64,000 bases of DNA, taken from an uncultured Mucispirillum sp. (lineage in GTDB: Bacteria; Chrysiogenota; Deferribacteres; Deferribacterales; Mucispirillaceae). Numbering within the stretch: the first letter of the stretch is position 1; each line of letters begins with the position of its first letter. Under the pieces are notes generated by a model. That model was not told where the DNA came from. It saw only the letters and a program-made list of their open reading frames with translations, and searched no databases. The stretch is taken from assembly GCA_944324465.1 (NCBI GenBank), contig CALUWI010000010.1:47808-111807 (forward strand), written 5' to 3'. Of the stretch, positions 1 through 8,438 are shown piece by piece. The position numbers and the translations under genes were made by a program.

Positions 1-822
1 ATGCTGCATGATAAGTGTTTCGTTGCTTTTTATCACAATATATTCTTCTTCATGCTCTAAAAGCATACCTATAATAGAAGTCTGTGGTACAATAGTATCT
101 ATTTTATCTTGAATTGCTTTATATTCTGCAGTTTCAAGGATACTTGATTTAAAACCAGGACCGTCATTATTATATACTTTTATAATTCTGTCTTTTACAC
201 TTTTATCAATATGCAGAGCAGAATAAACTGCTAGATTGCCGCCTTTTGAGTGGCCGCCTATACGCAAAGGTATGTTTATAAGAGAAGATACAGTTTGAAG
301 ATATTTTAATGCTTCTGCTTGTGCCGGCACTTTATCCATAAAGCTCATATTAAAATCTTCTTTCCAGCCTACAAGGCTTGTATCTGTGCCGCGAAAGGCA
401 ATATAAGCAGTATTATCTTCCATAATAACAGTAAAAGCTGCAAACTGAGTTTCTATATCTTCATCATATTTATCAACATAATACATTAATTTCATATTGC
501 CAAAGCGTTTTGAGTTAGCAAGTTTTACTGCCATTTCAGCATCTTTATCTACACGCACACGGTGTTTACCTTCTGTTTGTATATTCATATCTGCAATAGC
601 ATCGTGTATTGTAATATATTGATTTTCTGATGAATTATACTGCTTAAATAAGCCAGTAATTTTATTTAATATGGTAGGTTTTGTATTTGCAAGCTCAGGC
701 ACAATATCTTTAAATATAAGATATACAAGATTTGAAAGTATTAAGTTATCAACATTATTAAATGGTGCCTGTGCTACAGTTAAATCTCCACGCCATAAAA
801 TGTAATCTTCAATATTTGCCAT
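1..822 (-). CDS. Mbeg1-like (DUF2974) alpha/beta hydrolase, C-terminus cut by window edge
   Basis: Reading the minus strand from the ATG at 822 gives 274 open codons to the window edge, so the C-terminus lies outside. The middle holds a lipase-like core: a strand with AYIAFRGTD (as in class 3 lipases and Mbeg1/DUF2974 proteins), then a GWKEDF segment, then the nucleophile elbow GGHSKGGNLA with the probable catalytic Ser. These motifs are typical of the DUF2974 family, whose substrates are mostly unknown. No signal peptide is visible (N-terminus MANIEDYILWRGD), so it is probably cytosolic or exported by another route. The start is preceded by an AGAGAG purine stretch. The missing C-terminal part should carry the catalytic His. 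Function beyond 'lipase-like hydrolase' is not known. Confidence 0.8.
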   Translation of the reverse strand, partial: MANIEDYILWRGDLTVAQAPFNNVDNLILSNLVYLIFKDIVPELANTKPTILNKITGLFKQYNSSENQYITIHDAIADMNIQTEGKHRVRVDKDAEMAVKLANSKRFGNMKLMYYVDKYDEDIETQFAAFTVIMEDNTAYIAFRGTDTSLVGWKEDFNMSFMDKVPAQAEALKYLQTVSSLINIPLRIGGHSKGGNLAVYSALHIDKSVKDRIIKVYNNDGPGFKSSILETAEYKAIQDKIDTIVPQTSIIGMLLEHEEEYIVIKSNETLIMQH

Positions 823-854
823 AAATAACTCTCTCTTATAATTGGTAGAAAAGA

Positions 855-893
855 AAATAAAAAAACTGCCTTATACATAAAATATAAGGCAGT
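855..893 (-). terminator. Rho-independent terminator of metNIQ
   Basis: An 11-bp perfect stem (ACTGCCTTATA at 865-875 with its complement at 883-893) is followed, on the minus strand, by a TTTTTATTTT run. It sits 7 nt past the metQ stop codon and separates the met operon from the downstream hydrolase gene. Confidence 0.85.
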
Positions 894-899
894 ATTTTA

Positions 900-1700
900 T
901 TAATCTAATGGTATAACAACACCTTTATAAGTATCTTTAATATACTGTTTTACTGGGTCGCTTTTTAAGATTTCAATAATTTTTTGTATCTGTGGGTTAT
1001 TTAAATCAGACTCTCTAACTGCCACAATGTTGCCAAAAGTAGAAGCAGATGTAGATGAACTTGATTCTGTAGTAATTACTTTATCAAGCACACCAGCTCC
1101 AAGTGCATAGTTACCATTAATAACAGCAAAGTCTAAATCTGGCAGACTTACAGGCAGCTGAGCTGCTTCCATTGCTTTTATAGATATGTTTTTAGGGTTA
1201 TCAATAATATCAAGTTCTGTTGCTTCAAAGCCTTTATTTTTATTGATTTTTAATACACCAAGCTCATCAAGCAGCCATAATGCTCTTGCACCATTTGTAG
1301 GGTCATTTGGTATACCTATAGTTGCACCATTTTTTATGTTTTCAATATTTGAGCTTTTTCCTGCATACACACCTAATGGTTCAAAATGGATTTTACCAGC
1401 AGACACAAGATGATTTTTTAATTTATTTTTGTTATTAAAATCTATTAAATATGGTTCATGCTGCATATAGTTTGCCTGAATATCGTTACTGTCTAATGCA
1501 GTATTAGGAATGATATAGTCGTTCATTTCTAATACTTTTACTTTTATGCCTGCTTTTTCAAAATAAGGCTGTGCAAAGTAAAGTATTTCTGCATGTGGAG
1601 TAGGTGAAGCACCTATAACTATTTCATTTTCTGCTTGTTTTTTACACCCTGCAGTTACAGCAAGCACTGCAAATGATAAAATTAATAATACTTTTTTCAT
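900..1700 (-). CDS. metQ: D-methionine-binding lipoprotein MetQ
   Basis: Substrate-binding lipoprotein of an NlpA/MetQ methionine ABC importer. The 266-residue protein starts with a lipoprotein signal (MKKVLLILSF...) ending in the lipobox VTAGC, so the mature protein should be anchored through Cys19. The body matches the family: IVIGASPTPHAEIL near the N-terminus, then NDYIIPNTALDSNDIQANYM, then IPNDPTNGARALWLL. It is the last gene of metN-metI-metQ, 23 nt after metI, and is followed by a strong terminator. L- or D-methionine is the expected ligand; related proteins can bind short peptides or other amino acids, so the ligand is inferred from family and operon. Confidence 0.93.
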   Translation of the reverse strand: MKKVLLILSFAVLAVTAGCKKQAENEIVIGASPTPHAEILYFAQPYFEKAGIKVKVLEMNDYIIPNTALDSNDIQANYMQHEPYLIDFNNKNKLKNHLVSAGKIHFEPLGVYAGKSSNIENIKNGATIGIPNDPTNGARALWLLDELGVLKINKNKGFEATELDIIDNPKNISIKAMEAAQLPVSLPDLDFAVINGNYALGAGVLDKVITTESSSSTSASTFGNIVAVRESDLNNPQIQKIIEILKSDPVKQYIKDTYKGVVIPLD

Positions 1701-1723
1701 TATTAACTCTCCTTAATTATTTA

Positions 1724-2395
1724 TTAATTTCTATTTCTTTTATCAGCTTTAAAAGCCCAAATATTACATAACCACTGGATAAGTACAACAAGAATGATAA
1801 GAAGAATAACTGTACTATATCGCATTGATTCAATATATCTTTGGTAACCATAAGTAATGGCTATATTTCCAAGACCACCAGCACCTATGATACCAGTAAT
1901 TGCAGTATAGCTTAAGATAGTAATAGAGCTTATTGAAAGTCCTCTGATTAAAGATGGTTTGCTTTCTACAAGCATTACTTTTGTAATAATCTGGAAGTTA
2001 GAAGCACCCATGCATTTTGCTGCTTCAATAAGTCCTCTGTCTACTTCTTCTATACTTTGTTCTACAATTCTTGCAACAAATGGAGTGGCTGCAATAATAA
2101 GTGGAATATTAGCAGCATTTGGTCCAATAGATGTGCCTGCAATCAGCCTTGTAAAAGGAACGATAAAAACCATAAGTATAACAAAAGGAACACTTCTTAA
2201 AATATTTACTATCCAGCCAGCTACATAGTTAAAAGTAGGTGATGAAGCTATTCCGCCTTTTTTAGTAACAGAAAGCGCAACACCAAGGGGTACACCTAAA
2301 AGATAAGAAAAAAGAGTGGATACCACTGTCATATATATAGTTTCCCATGTAGCTTTTATAAGTAAAGCACCATACTGGTCGATAAATGCTTCCAT
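1724..2395 (-). CDS. metI: Methionine ABC transporter permease MetI
   Basis: Integral membrane permease of 223 residues, about the usual MetI length (217 in E. coli). It has about five membrane segments and the ABC-permease coupling loop (EAAKCMGASNFQIITKVML, residues about 123-141), which contacts the ATPase. The segment GIIGAGGLGNIAITYGYQRY is highly characteristic of MetI. It lies between metN (2-nt gap) and metQ, giving a complete MetNIQ importer that supplies methionine for protein and SAM synthesis. Confidence 0.93.
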   Translation of the reverse strand: MEAFIDQYGALLIKATWETIYMTVVSTLFSYLLGVPLGVALSVTKKGGIASSPTFNYVAGWIVNILRSVPFVILMVFIVPFTRLIAGTSIGPNAANIPLIIAATPFVARIVEQSIEEVDRGLIEAAKCMGASNFQIITKVMLVESKPSLIRGLSISSITILSYTAITGIIGAGGLGNIAITYGYQRYIESMRYSTVILLIILVVLIQWLCNIWAFKADKRNRN

Positions 2396-2397
2396 AA

Positions 2398-3138
2398 TTA
2401 CATATCCCCCATACCTAAAAGCATTTTAGTTACATCATGGGCAGGAGCAGTAAAAACATCTTTTGTAAGCCCCATTTCTACAAATCTGCCTTCATTAATA
2501 ACTGCAACTTTATTGCATATCGCTTTTACAGCAGACATTTCATGTGTAATAATTATAATAGTTGTATTAAGACTTTTATTAATTTCTTTTAAAAGATTAA
2601 GTACCTGTTTTGTTGTAAGAGCATCTAATGCACTTGTAGGCTCATCACATAAGAGAGCTTCTGGGTTTGTAGCAAGAGCTCTTGCAATAGCAACCCTCTG
2701 CCTTTGACCGCCTGAAAGCTGTGCAGGGTAGAAATCTGCTTTATCATCAATTTTTACAAGAGTTAAAAGCTCCTGTACTCTTTCTTTAATAATATTTTTT
2801 TCCATTCCTGCTATTTCCATAGGGAATGCAACATTTTTTGCAACAGTTTCCTGCATTAAAAGATTATAGTGCTGGAAAACCACACCCATTTTTCTTCTGG
2901 CTTTTCTAAGTTCCTGATTGTTTAATGTAAGTATATCATTGCCATCAATAAAAATACTGCCACTGTCAGGTCTTTCTAAAAGTGTAATACACCTAAGCAG
3001 TGTAGACTTACCAGCACCGCTCATGCCGATAATGCCGAAGATATCTCCGTCATGCATTTCTACATTAATATTATCAAGAGCAGTTACTTTGCCGTTTTTA
3101 CCATTAAATTTTTTTGATAGGTTTTCAATTTTAATCAT
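2398..3138 (-). CDS. metN: Methionine ABC transporter ATPase MetN (short form)
   Basis: Cytosolic ATPase of the methionine importer. Walker A is GMSGAGKST, the Q-loop region VVFQHYNLL, the signature LSGGQRQRVAIARAL, Walker B ALLCDEPTSALD and the switch His is in IIITHEM. I place the start at the ATG at 3138 (MIKIENLSKKF), because MetN proteins begin at this point. An upstream in-frame extension of 23 residues exists but is not family-like. At 246 residues it lacks the C-terminal NIL/ACT-like domain that gives methionine trans-inhibition in the E. coli protein (343 residues), so transport is probably controlled by transcription only. Confidence 0.92.
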   Translation of the reverse strand: MIKIENLSKKFNGKNGKVTALDNINVEMHDGDIFGIIGMSGAGKSTLLRCITLLERPDSGSIFIDGNDILTLNNQELRKARRKMGVVFQHYNLLMQETVAKNVAFPMEIAGMEKNIIKERVQELLTLVKIDDKADFYPAQLSGGQRQRVAIARALATNPEALLCDEPTSALDALTTKQVLNLLKEINKSLNTTIIIITHEMSAVKAICNKVAVINEGRFVEMGLTKDVFTAPAHDVTKMLLGMGDM

Positions 3139-3251
3139 CTTTCTGCTAAACAGCTCCAAATTTAAAAAATAACTACTTACTTTATATATTCTTGCCAGTA
3201 CAGTCAATAAAAAAATGAAAAAATAAGAAGATATTTTGATTATAAAAATTT

Positions 3252-3284
3252 ACCCTCTGCCAAAATGGGAGGCTGACAGAGGGT
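3252..3284 (-). promoter_or_regulatory. Leader hairpin of metNIQ, possible attenuator
   Basis: Between the met promoter and metN the minus-strand transcript contains an 8-bp stem ACCCTCTG/CAGAGGGT with a 17-nt loop, followed by AAATTTTTATAA. The U-rich tail on the minus strand only makes it look like a weak terminator or attenuator. I could not match it to a known SAM riboswitch class. Confidence 0.45.
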
Positions 3285-3331
3285 GAAAGCAAAAAATTGG
3301 AAGTTAAGTAGGGAAAAGTAACTCTATAATC

Positions 3332-3360
3332 GTTATATAATAAAATATATAGCGTGTCAA
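3332..3360 (-). promoter_or_regulatory. Sigma-70-type promoter of metNIQ
   Basis: On the minus strand TTGACA (3355-3360) and TATAAC (3332-3337) are separated by exactly 17 nt. This places the metN transcript start near 3325 and leaves a leader of about 190 nt before metN. Confidence 0.75.
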
Positions 3361-3466
3361 TAGAAAAAATAATTAAAATAATAAAATTAATTATATTCAA
3401 TACTTTATATTGATTTTAAAACCAAAAAGTGATATATGTAAAAAAATATTACGAATGGGGGTAATT

Positions 3467-4222
3467 ATGAGAAGGTCATTAATTATTTTTATTTTATTAC
3501 TTACACTTATTCCTGCAGTTTCTTTTGCTGCGGATAAAGTTGTTGTTTTTGCAGCAGCATCTACTACTAATATGATAGATGAAGTTTTAGCTGTTTATAA
3601 TAAAAAAGGCGGCAATGCTGCTGGCAGTTATGCTTCTTCTGGTGCATTAGTTAAGCAGATACAGTCTGGTGCTCCAGCAGGTATTTTTATATCAGCAAAT
3701 CAGGAATGGATGGATAAACTTGAAAAAGAAGGTGCATTAGAAAAAGGCACTCGTCAAAATCTTGTTGGCAATAAACTTGTTTTAATCACTAACAAAAAAA
3801 ATAATATAAAAGTTGATTTTAGTAAAAAAGTAGATTTTGCATCTATTTTAAAAAATGAAAAGTTAGTTATAGGTGCTCCAGAAAGTGTGCCTGCAGGTCA
3901 GTATGCAAAACAATCCTTTACAAAATTAGGATATTGGGATAGTCTGCAGAAAAATATTGTAACAGCAGCAAATGTTAGAGATGCACTTGCTTTTGTTTCC
4001 CGCGGTGAAGCATTATTAGGTGTTGTTTTTGGAACAGATGCTATTGCAGATAAAAATGTTACAGTAGTGGCAGAATTTCCAAGCAATACTCATGATGATA
4101 TAAGCTATCCTGTTGCTGTAATAAAAGATAACAGTAATCAGGAAGTGAAAAAACTTTATAACTTTTTAATAAGTGATGAAGCTAAAAAAATATATGAAAA
4201 ATATGGTTTTAAAGTTTATTAA
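3467..4222 (+). CDS. modA: Molybdate-binding periplasmic protein ModA
   Basis: Periplasmic molybdate/tungstate-binding protein of about 251 residues. It begins with a cleavable signal peptide (MRRSLIIFILLLTLIPAVSFA). The mature part has the ModA signatures VVFAAASTTNMIDEV, AGSYASSGALVKQIQSGAPAG, ISANQEWMDKL, and the late GVVFGTDA strand. The start is chosen at the ATG at 3467, which has a GGGGG ribosome site 5 nt upstream and gives a clean signal peptide. It is first of modABC, divergent from metNIQ. Molybdate uptake fits the large molybdopterin enzyme at 36870. Confidence 0.94.
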   Translation: MRRSLIIFILLLTLIPAVSFAADKVVVFAAASTTNMIDEVLAVYNKKGGNAAGSYASSGALVKQIQSGAPAGIFISANQEWMDKLEKEGALEKGTRQNLVGNKLVLITNKKNNIKVDFSKKVDFASILKNEKLVIGAPESVPAGQYAKQSFTKLGYWDSLQKNIVTAANVRDALAFVSRGEALLGVVFGTDAIADKNVTVVAEFPSNTHDDISYPVAVIKDNSNQEVKKLYNFLISDEAKKIYEKYGFKVY

Positions 4223-4241
4223 TATATAATTAAAGGGTAGA

Positions 4242-4955
4242 ATGTTAGAAATTTTTACATTAAGTGATGCAGAATTATCTGCAGTAAAATTAAGTATGAT
4301 TGTTGGGTTTTGGTCAGTTGCAGCAAGCCTTCCTTTTGGTGTTTTTTTTGGCTGGCTTTTAGCCCGTTATGATTTTATAGGTAAATCAATACTTGATGGT
4401 TTTCTGCATCTGCCCCTTGTTGTCCCGCCTGTTGTAACAGGTTATCTTCTTTTAATACTTTTTGGCAGAAGAAACGGTGTTTTTGGACCATGGCTTTATG
4501 ATACCTTTGGAATTTCTTTTGCTTTTAACTGGAAAGGTGCAGCTCTTGCCAGTGCTGTTGTAGCATTTCCTTTAATGGTAAGAGCCATAAGGCTTTCTAT
4601 TGAATCTATTGATTTAGGGTTAGAGCAGGCAGCTAAAACATTAGGTGCAGGCCAGATGAGAATATTTTTTACAATTACACTGCCCCTTGCACTGCCAGGT
4701 ATTATATCAGGCATAGTGCTTGCTTTTGCCAGAAGCCTTGGCGAGTTTGGTGCAACAGTAACATTTGTAGGAAATACTCAAGGTGCAACACAAACACTGC
4801 CACTTGCCCTTTCTGCTGTTCTTCAGGTGCCTGACAGCGAATTTTATGCAGCACGGCTTGCAGTTATTTCATTAATTATAGCCTTTGGCTCATTGATAGT
4901 TTCTGAATATTTTGCACGCAGGTCAAAAAAATATAAACAGTCAGGCAGGATATAA
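4242..4955 (+). CDS. modB: Molybdate ABC transporter permease ModB
   Basis: Inner-membrane permease of 237 residues, with five or six membrane segments. The family sequences HLPLVVPPVVTGYLL and the coupling loop EQAAKTLGAGQMRIFFTITLPLALPGI are visible, followed by ARSLGEFGATVTFVGN, which is diagnostic for ModB/CysT-type permeases. It follows modA by 19 nt, and its TAA stop shares one base with the modC ATG, so the two are translationally coupled. Confidence 0.94.
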   Translation: MLEIFTLSDAELSAVKLSMIVGFWSVAASLPFGVFFGWLLARYDFIGKSILDGFLHLPLVVPPVVTGYLLLILFGRRNGVFGPWLYDTFGISFAFNWKGAALASAVVAFPLMVRAIRLSIESIDLGLEQAAKTLGAGQMRIFFTITLPLALPGIISGIVLAFARSLGEFGATVTFVGNTQGATQTLPLALSAVLQVPDSEFYAARLAVISLIIAFGSLIVSEYFARRSKKYKQSGRI

Positions 4956-6040
4956 TGTTTAAGATAGATGTAGAAAAACAGCTTGGCAATATATTAATAA
5001 AATGCAGCTTTGAAATGGATTATCCAGGTATTACTGCAATATGCGGCTTTTCTGGAGCAGGAAAAACAAGTATTATTAATATGATTGCAGGCTTAATTAC
5101 TCCAGATAAAGGAATTATTTCATACAACGGCAGAGAGTTTTATAATTCAGCAAAAAAAATAAATCTGCCTGCTAATAAAAGGTTTACAGGCTATGTTTTT
5201 CAAGAATCAAGACTTTTTCCAAATATGAAAGTTAAAAAGAACCTGCTGTACGGTGAAAAGAGAAAAAGTGATGCTTCTTTAAACTGCAGCTTAGATGATG
5301 TATGTACTTTGCTTGGTATTTCTCATCTTTTAGACAGGTATCCACAGAATTTATCAGGCGGAGAAAAACAGCGTGTAGCTATAGGCAGGGCACTTCTTTC
5401 ACACCCTGAAATACTTTTAATGGATGAACCTCTTGCTTCTCTTGATGAGACAAGACGCTCTGAATTAATTTCATATATAAATATTATCCAAAAACATTAT
5501 AAACTTCCTATATTATATGTTTCTCATTCTGTAGATGAGATACTTCAGCTTGCTGATATGGCATTATATATGGAGCATGGCATATCAAAATATTTTGGCA
5601 GTGCAGTAGATGTATTAAATAAGGCAGCTGTAAAAATGAGCAGTCATGCAAGTTATAATACTATTTTTGAAGGGGAAATAGAAAAATATGATGAAGAAAG
5701 CAGCACTGCATTAATTAAATTTGGCGGCGGTTATGTGGAATCATCATGTGAAAAAGTAGAAAAAGGCAGAAAAATAAGATTTTCAGTAAATATTCATGAT
5801 GTAGTTTTAAGCACTAAAAAACCAGAAGGTATCAGCATCCGCAATATCTATAAGGGAAAAGTGAAGGAAATAGTACAGCAGCCTAATAATTTTTATGATA
5901 TTTTAATAGATATAGGCGATGAAATATGGGCAAGAATATCAAAAGGTGCATACAATGAGCTTGCTGTTACTGAAAACAGCATACTTTTTGTAATGATAAA
6001 AAGTGCTGCTATTTCAGATACTTTAAAATTAGTGCATTAA
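4955..6040 (+). CDS. modC: Molybdate ABC transporter ATPase ModC
   Basis: ATPase of 361 residues. Walker A is GFSGAGKTS, the Q-loop YVFQESRLFPNM, the signature LSGGEKQRVAIGRAL, Walker B ILLMDEPLASLD and the switch His is in LYVSHSVDEI. The part after about residue 290 (IYKGKVKEIVQQPNNFYDILIDIGDEIWARIS) resembles a TOBE/Mop domain, as expected for ModC, and may bind oxyanion for feedback control. It overlaps modB by 1 nt. The length equals typical ModC. Confidence 0.94.
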   Translation: MFKIDVEKQLGNILIKCSFEMDYPGITAICGFSGAGKTSIINMIAGLITPDKGIISYNGREFYNSAKKINLPANKRFTGYVFQESRLFPNMKVKKNLLYGEKRKSDASLNCSLDDVCTLLGISHLLDRYPQNLSGGEKQRVAIGRALLSHPEILLMDEPLASLDETRRSELISYINIIQKHYKLPILYVSHSVDEILQLADMALYMEHGISKYFGSAVDVLNKAAVKMSSHASYNTIFEGEIEKYDEESSTALIKFGGGYVESSCEKVEKGRKIRFSVNIHDVVLSTKKPEGISIRNIYKGKVKEIVQQPNNFYDILIDIGDEIWARISKGAYNELAVTENSILFVMIKSAAISDTLKLVH

Positions 6041-6111
6041 AATTATTCAATCTTTTTCAAATGTAAAATTTTTTTGTTAACAATTTCATAAATCTATGAT
6101 AGACTAAATTT

Positions 6112-8421
6112 ATGAAAAAAATATTTATTAGTGAAGTTATTAAGTATGCTTTGATTATTGGTATCAGCGTTATTACATTAGTTTGGGCATCTCTTTCCCG
6201 CTCAACTATGGCAACTCTTGAACGCACACTTGAAAGTTATCTTCAGAGCAGTATAAATATTATTGAATATGATAAATCTCAGCATAATATGATGCTTAAT
6301 GAATACAAATCATCTGTATTGGCAACAGCATCTAATATTGCTCTATTAATAAAAGCAGATAACTCTTATTTAACAAACCAGACTAAACTTGATGAGCTTC
6401 GCAGAATATTAAAATTAGATGAAATTTTAATTACAGATATTAATATGCAGCTTGTGGCAATGTCATCTTCTGAAAAAAATATACAGTCAAGCTGTGTCCA
6501 TATTAATGATTTTGTTTCAGGTATATATCAAAATAATTTCCAAAAATATATGGAGCCTGCTTTTTGTGACAGGTATAAAGAATTTATCCAGTACACTGGT
6601 GTTTCAAGGCTTGATAAGCCAGGTATAATAATGATAGGCAGAAAAAGCACTAATATTAAAGGTATTATTAAAGCATCTATTATGGATAATCTTTCATCAA
6701 TATATTCTATCTATAAAAACGGATTTATTACAGTAATAGATAAAGAAAGCCATACAATTATAAGCTATAAAGATAATAAATTTTTAGGAATAGATATTGA
6801 AGACTTAGGTATAGATGTAGATACACTTCGTTCTTCAATGGAAGTATCAAAAGTAATGATTGAAGGTCATGATGCTTTTGCACTGCTTAGGGACAGCGGT
6901 GATTATTCATTTATTGCTATAGCCTTTAAAAACGATGTTTATTTCAGTGTATATGTGTATGTATTTATCATTATAGCATCTATTACATTAATGGTAATTT
7001 TTATGCAGTTATTTATGCTGCAGGTTGTAAATCAGCATATTATAAGCGGGATAGGCTATATTATAGGCTGTCTTAACTCTATTACAAAAGATAACCTTAA
7101 TACTAAAGTTGACTTAAATACATGCGAAGAATTTTCTATTCTTTCAGACAGTATTAACTCTATGGTAAGCCGTCTGCGTAATCTTCTTTTATCAGAACAA
7201 CAGCTTGTACAGGAAAAAGCATCACTTGCTGTTGCAAAAGGTGATTTTTTAGCAATGATGAGCCATGAAATAAGAACACCATTAAATGTTATTATTGGTA
7301 TGGCACAGCTTGGTATGCGTTCTAATTTTGATGATAAGAAGAAACGAGATACTTTTGCAGATATTAATGTGGCATCTACTCACTTGTTAAGTCTTTTAAA
7401 TGATATATTAGATATGTCTAAAATTGATGCTGGTAAATTAGAATTATCAAATTCTCCATTTTCTATAGAAGAAGATATTACCCATTTACAGCTTTTAATA
7501 TCAGCAAAAGCTCAAGAACAGGAATTAGAGCTTAAAGTTGAAACAGAAGGTATTGAAGATATTGTTGTTAATGGCGATAAATTAAGGCTTAACCAGGTAT
7601 TATTAAACCTGCTGTCTAATGCAATGAAGTTTACTGAAAAACATAAAAATGTTACATTGTCAGTAAAAGTTATTAATAAAACAGATGAAAATGTTTCTAT
7701 TCGCTTTATGGTAACAGATGAAGGAATAGGAATGAGCCAGGAAAAACTTGTTAAAATCTTTAAACCTTTTGAACAGGCAGATACAAGTATTACAAGAAGT
7801 TTTGGCGGCACAGGGTTAGGATTAAGCATTTCTAAAAGTATAGTAGAGCTTATGGGCGGTAAAATTAATGTAGAAAGTGAGCTTGGACAGGGCAGCCGTT
7901 TTTGGTTTGATGTAACTTTTGAGTATGGAGTGCTTGAAAAAGTAGATGACAGCTTATCTGCTTTATTAGAAGAAGGCTCACTTTCTCAGTACAGAGCTTT
8001 AATTGTTGATGATGCGTTATTAAATAGAAAAGTCTTATGTACATTTTTAGAAAAAACAGGTATAAAAATGGAGGAAGCCGCAAGCGGTGAAGAAGCTATT
8101 GAAAAATATATACATTCACCAGTAGGCTATTATAACATAATATTTATGGATATTCATATGCCTAATATGAATGGCTATGAAGCTACTGAAAAAATAAGGC
8201 GTTCCGATAAAATGGATGCGTTAACAGTCCCTATTATTGCTGTTACTGCTGATGCTTTTAAAGAAACAGAAGAAAAAGTTTTAGTATGCGGTATGAATGG
8301 TTTTATTTCTAAACCAATAAACTTTGCAAAACTTAGTGCAACAGTTAAAAAAGCATTGAACAGCCAGTTAAATACAAATGAAAGAATAATGGTATGGACT
8401 AAAATTAATAATTTAGATTAG
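6112..8421 (+). CDS. Hybrid sensor histidine kinase with C-terminal receiver
   Basis: Membrane-bound hybrid kinase of 769 residues. TM1 lies at about 10-28 and TM2 at 280-304, enclosing a periplasmic sensor region of about 250 residues, probably double-Cache-like. Then come a HAMP-like linker (about 305-360), a HisKA domain with MSHEIRTPLN (His385), an HATPase domain with LLNLLSNAMKFTE, DEGIGMS and GGTGLGLSIS, and a receiver domain (about 630-750) with LIVDD, FMDIHMPNMNG (phospho-acceptor Asp680) and ISKPI. There is no separate response regulator or Hpt domain next door, so the output is unknown. No Shine-Dalgarno sequence precedes the ATG; a TATGAT hexamer ends 11 nt upstream, so the message may have almost no leader. 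Confidence 0.92.
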   Translation: MKKIFISEVIKYALIIGISVITLVWASLSRSTMATLERTLESYLQSSINIIEYDKSQHNMMLNEYKSSVLATASNIALLIKADNSYLTNQTKLDELRRILKLDEILITDINMQLVAMSSSEKNIQSSCVHINDFVSGIYQNNFQKYMEPAFCDRYKEFIQYTGVSRLDKPGIIMIGRKSTNIKGIIKASIMDNLSSIYSIYKNGFITVIDKESHTIISYKDNKFLGIDIEDLGIDVDTLRSSMEVSKVMIEGHDAFALLRDSGDYSFIAIAFKNDVYFSVYVYVFIIIASITLMVIFMQLFMLQVVNQHIISGIGYIIGCLNSITKDNLNTKVDLNTCEEFSILSDSINSMVSRLRNLLLSEQQLVQEKASLAVAKGDFLAMMSHEIRTPLNVIIGMAQLGMRSNFDDKKKRDTFADINVASTHLLSLLNDILDMSKIDAGKLELSNSPFSIEEDITHLQLLISAKAQEQELELKVETEGIEDIVVNGDKLRLNQVLLNLLSNAMKFTEKHKNVTLSVKVINKTDENVSIRFMVTDEGIGMSQEKLVKIFKPFEQADTSITRSFGGTGLGLSISKSIVELMGGKINVESELGQGSRFWFDVTFEYGVLEKVDDSLSALLEEGSLSQYRALIVDDALLNRKVLCTFLEKTGIKMEEAASGEEAIEKYIHSPVGYYNIIFMDIHMPNMNGYEATEKIRRSDKMDALTVPIIAVTADAFKETEEKVLVCGMNGFISKPINFAKLSATVKKALNSQLNTNERIMVWTKINNLD

Positions 8422-8438
8422 TTTTGGAGTATTACTTA

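Noticed and set aside
3182..3400. A 72-codon minus-strand frame between metN and modA
   Set aside because: It crosses the promoter and leader of metNIQ, has a Phe/Ile/Tyr-rich translation typical of AT-rich spacer, and has no ribosome site.
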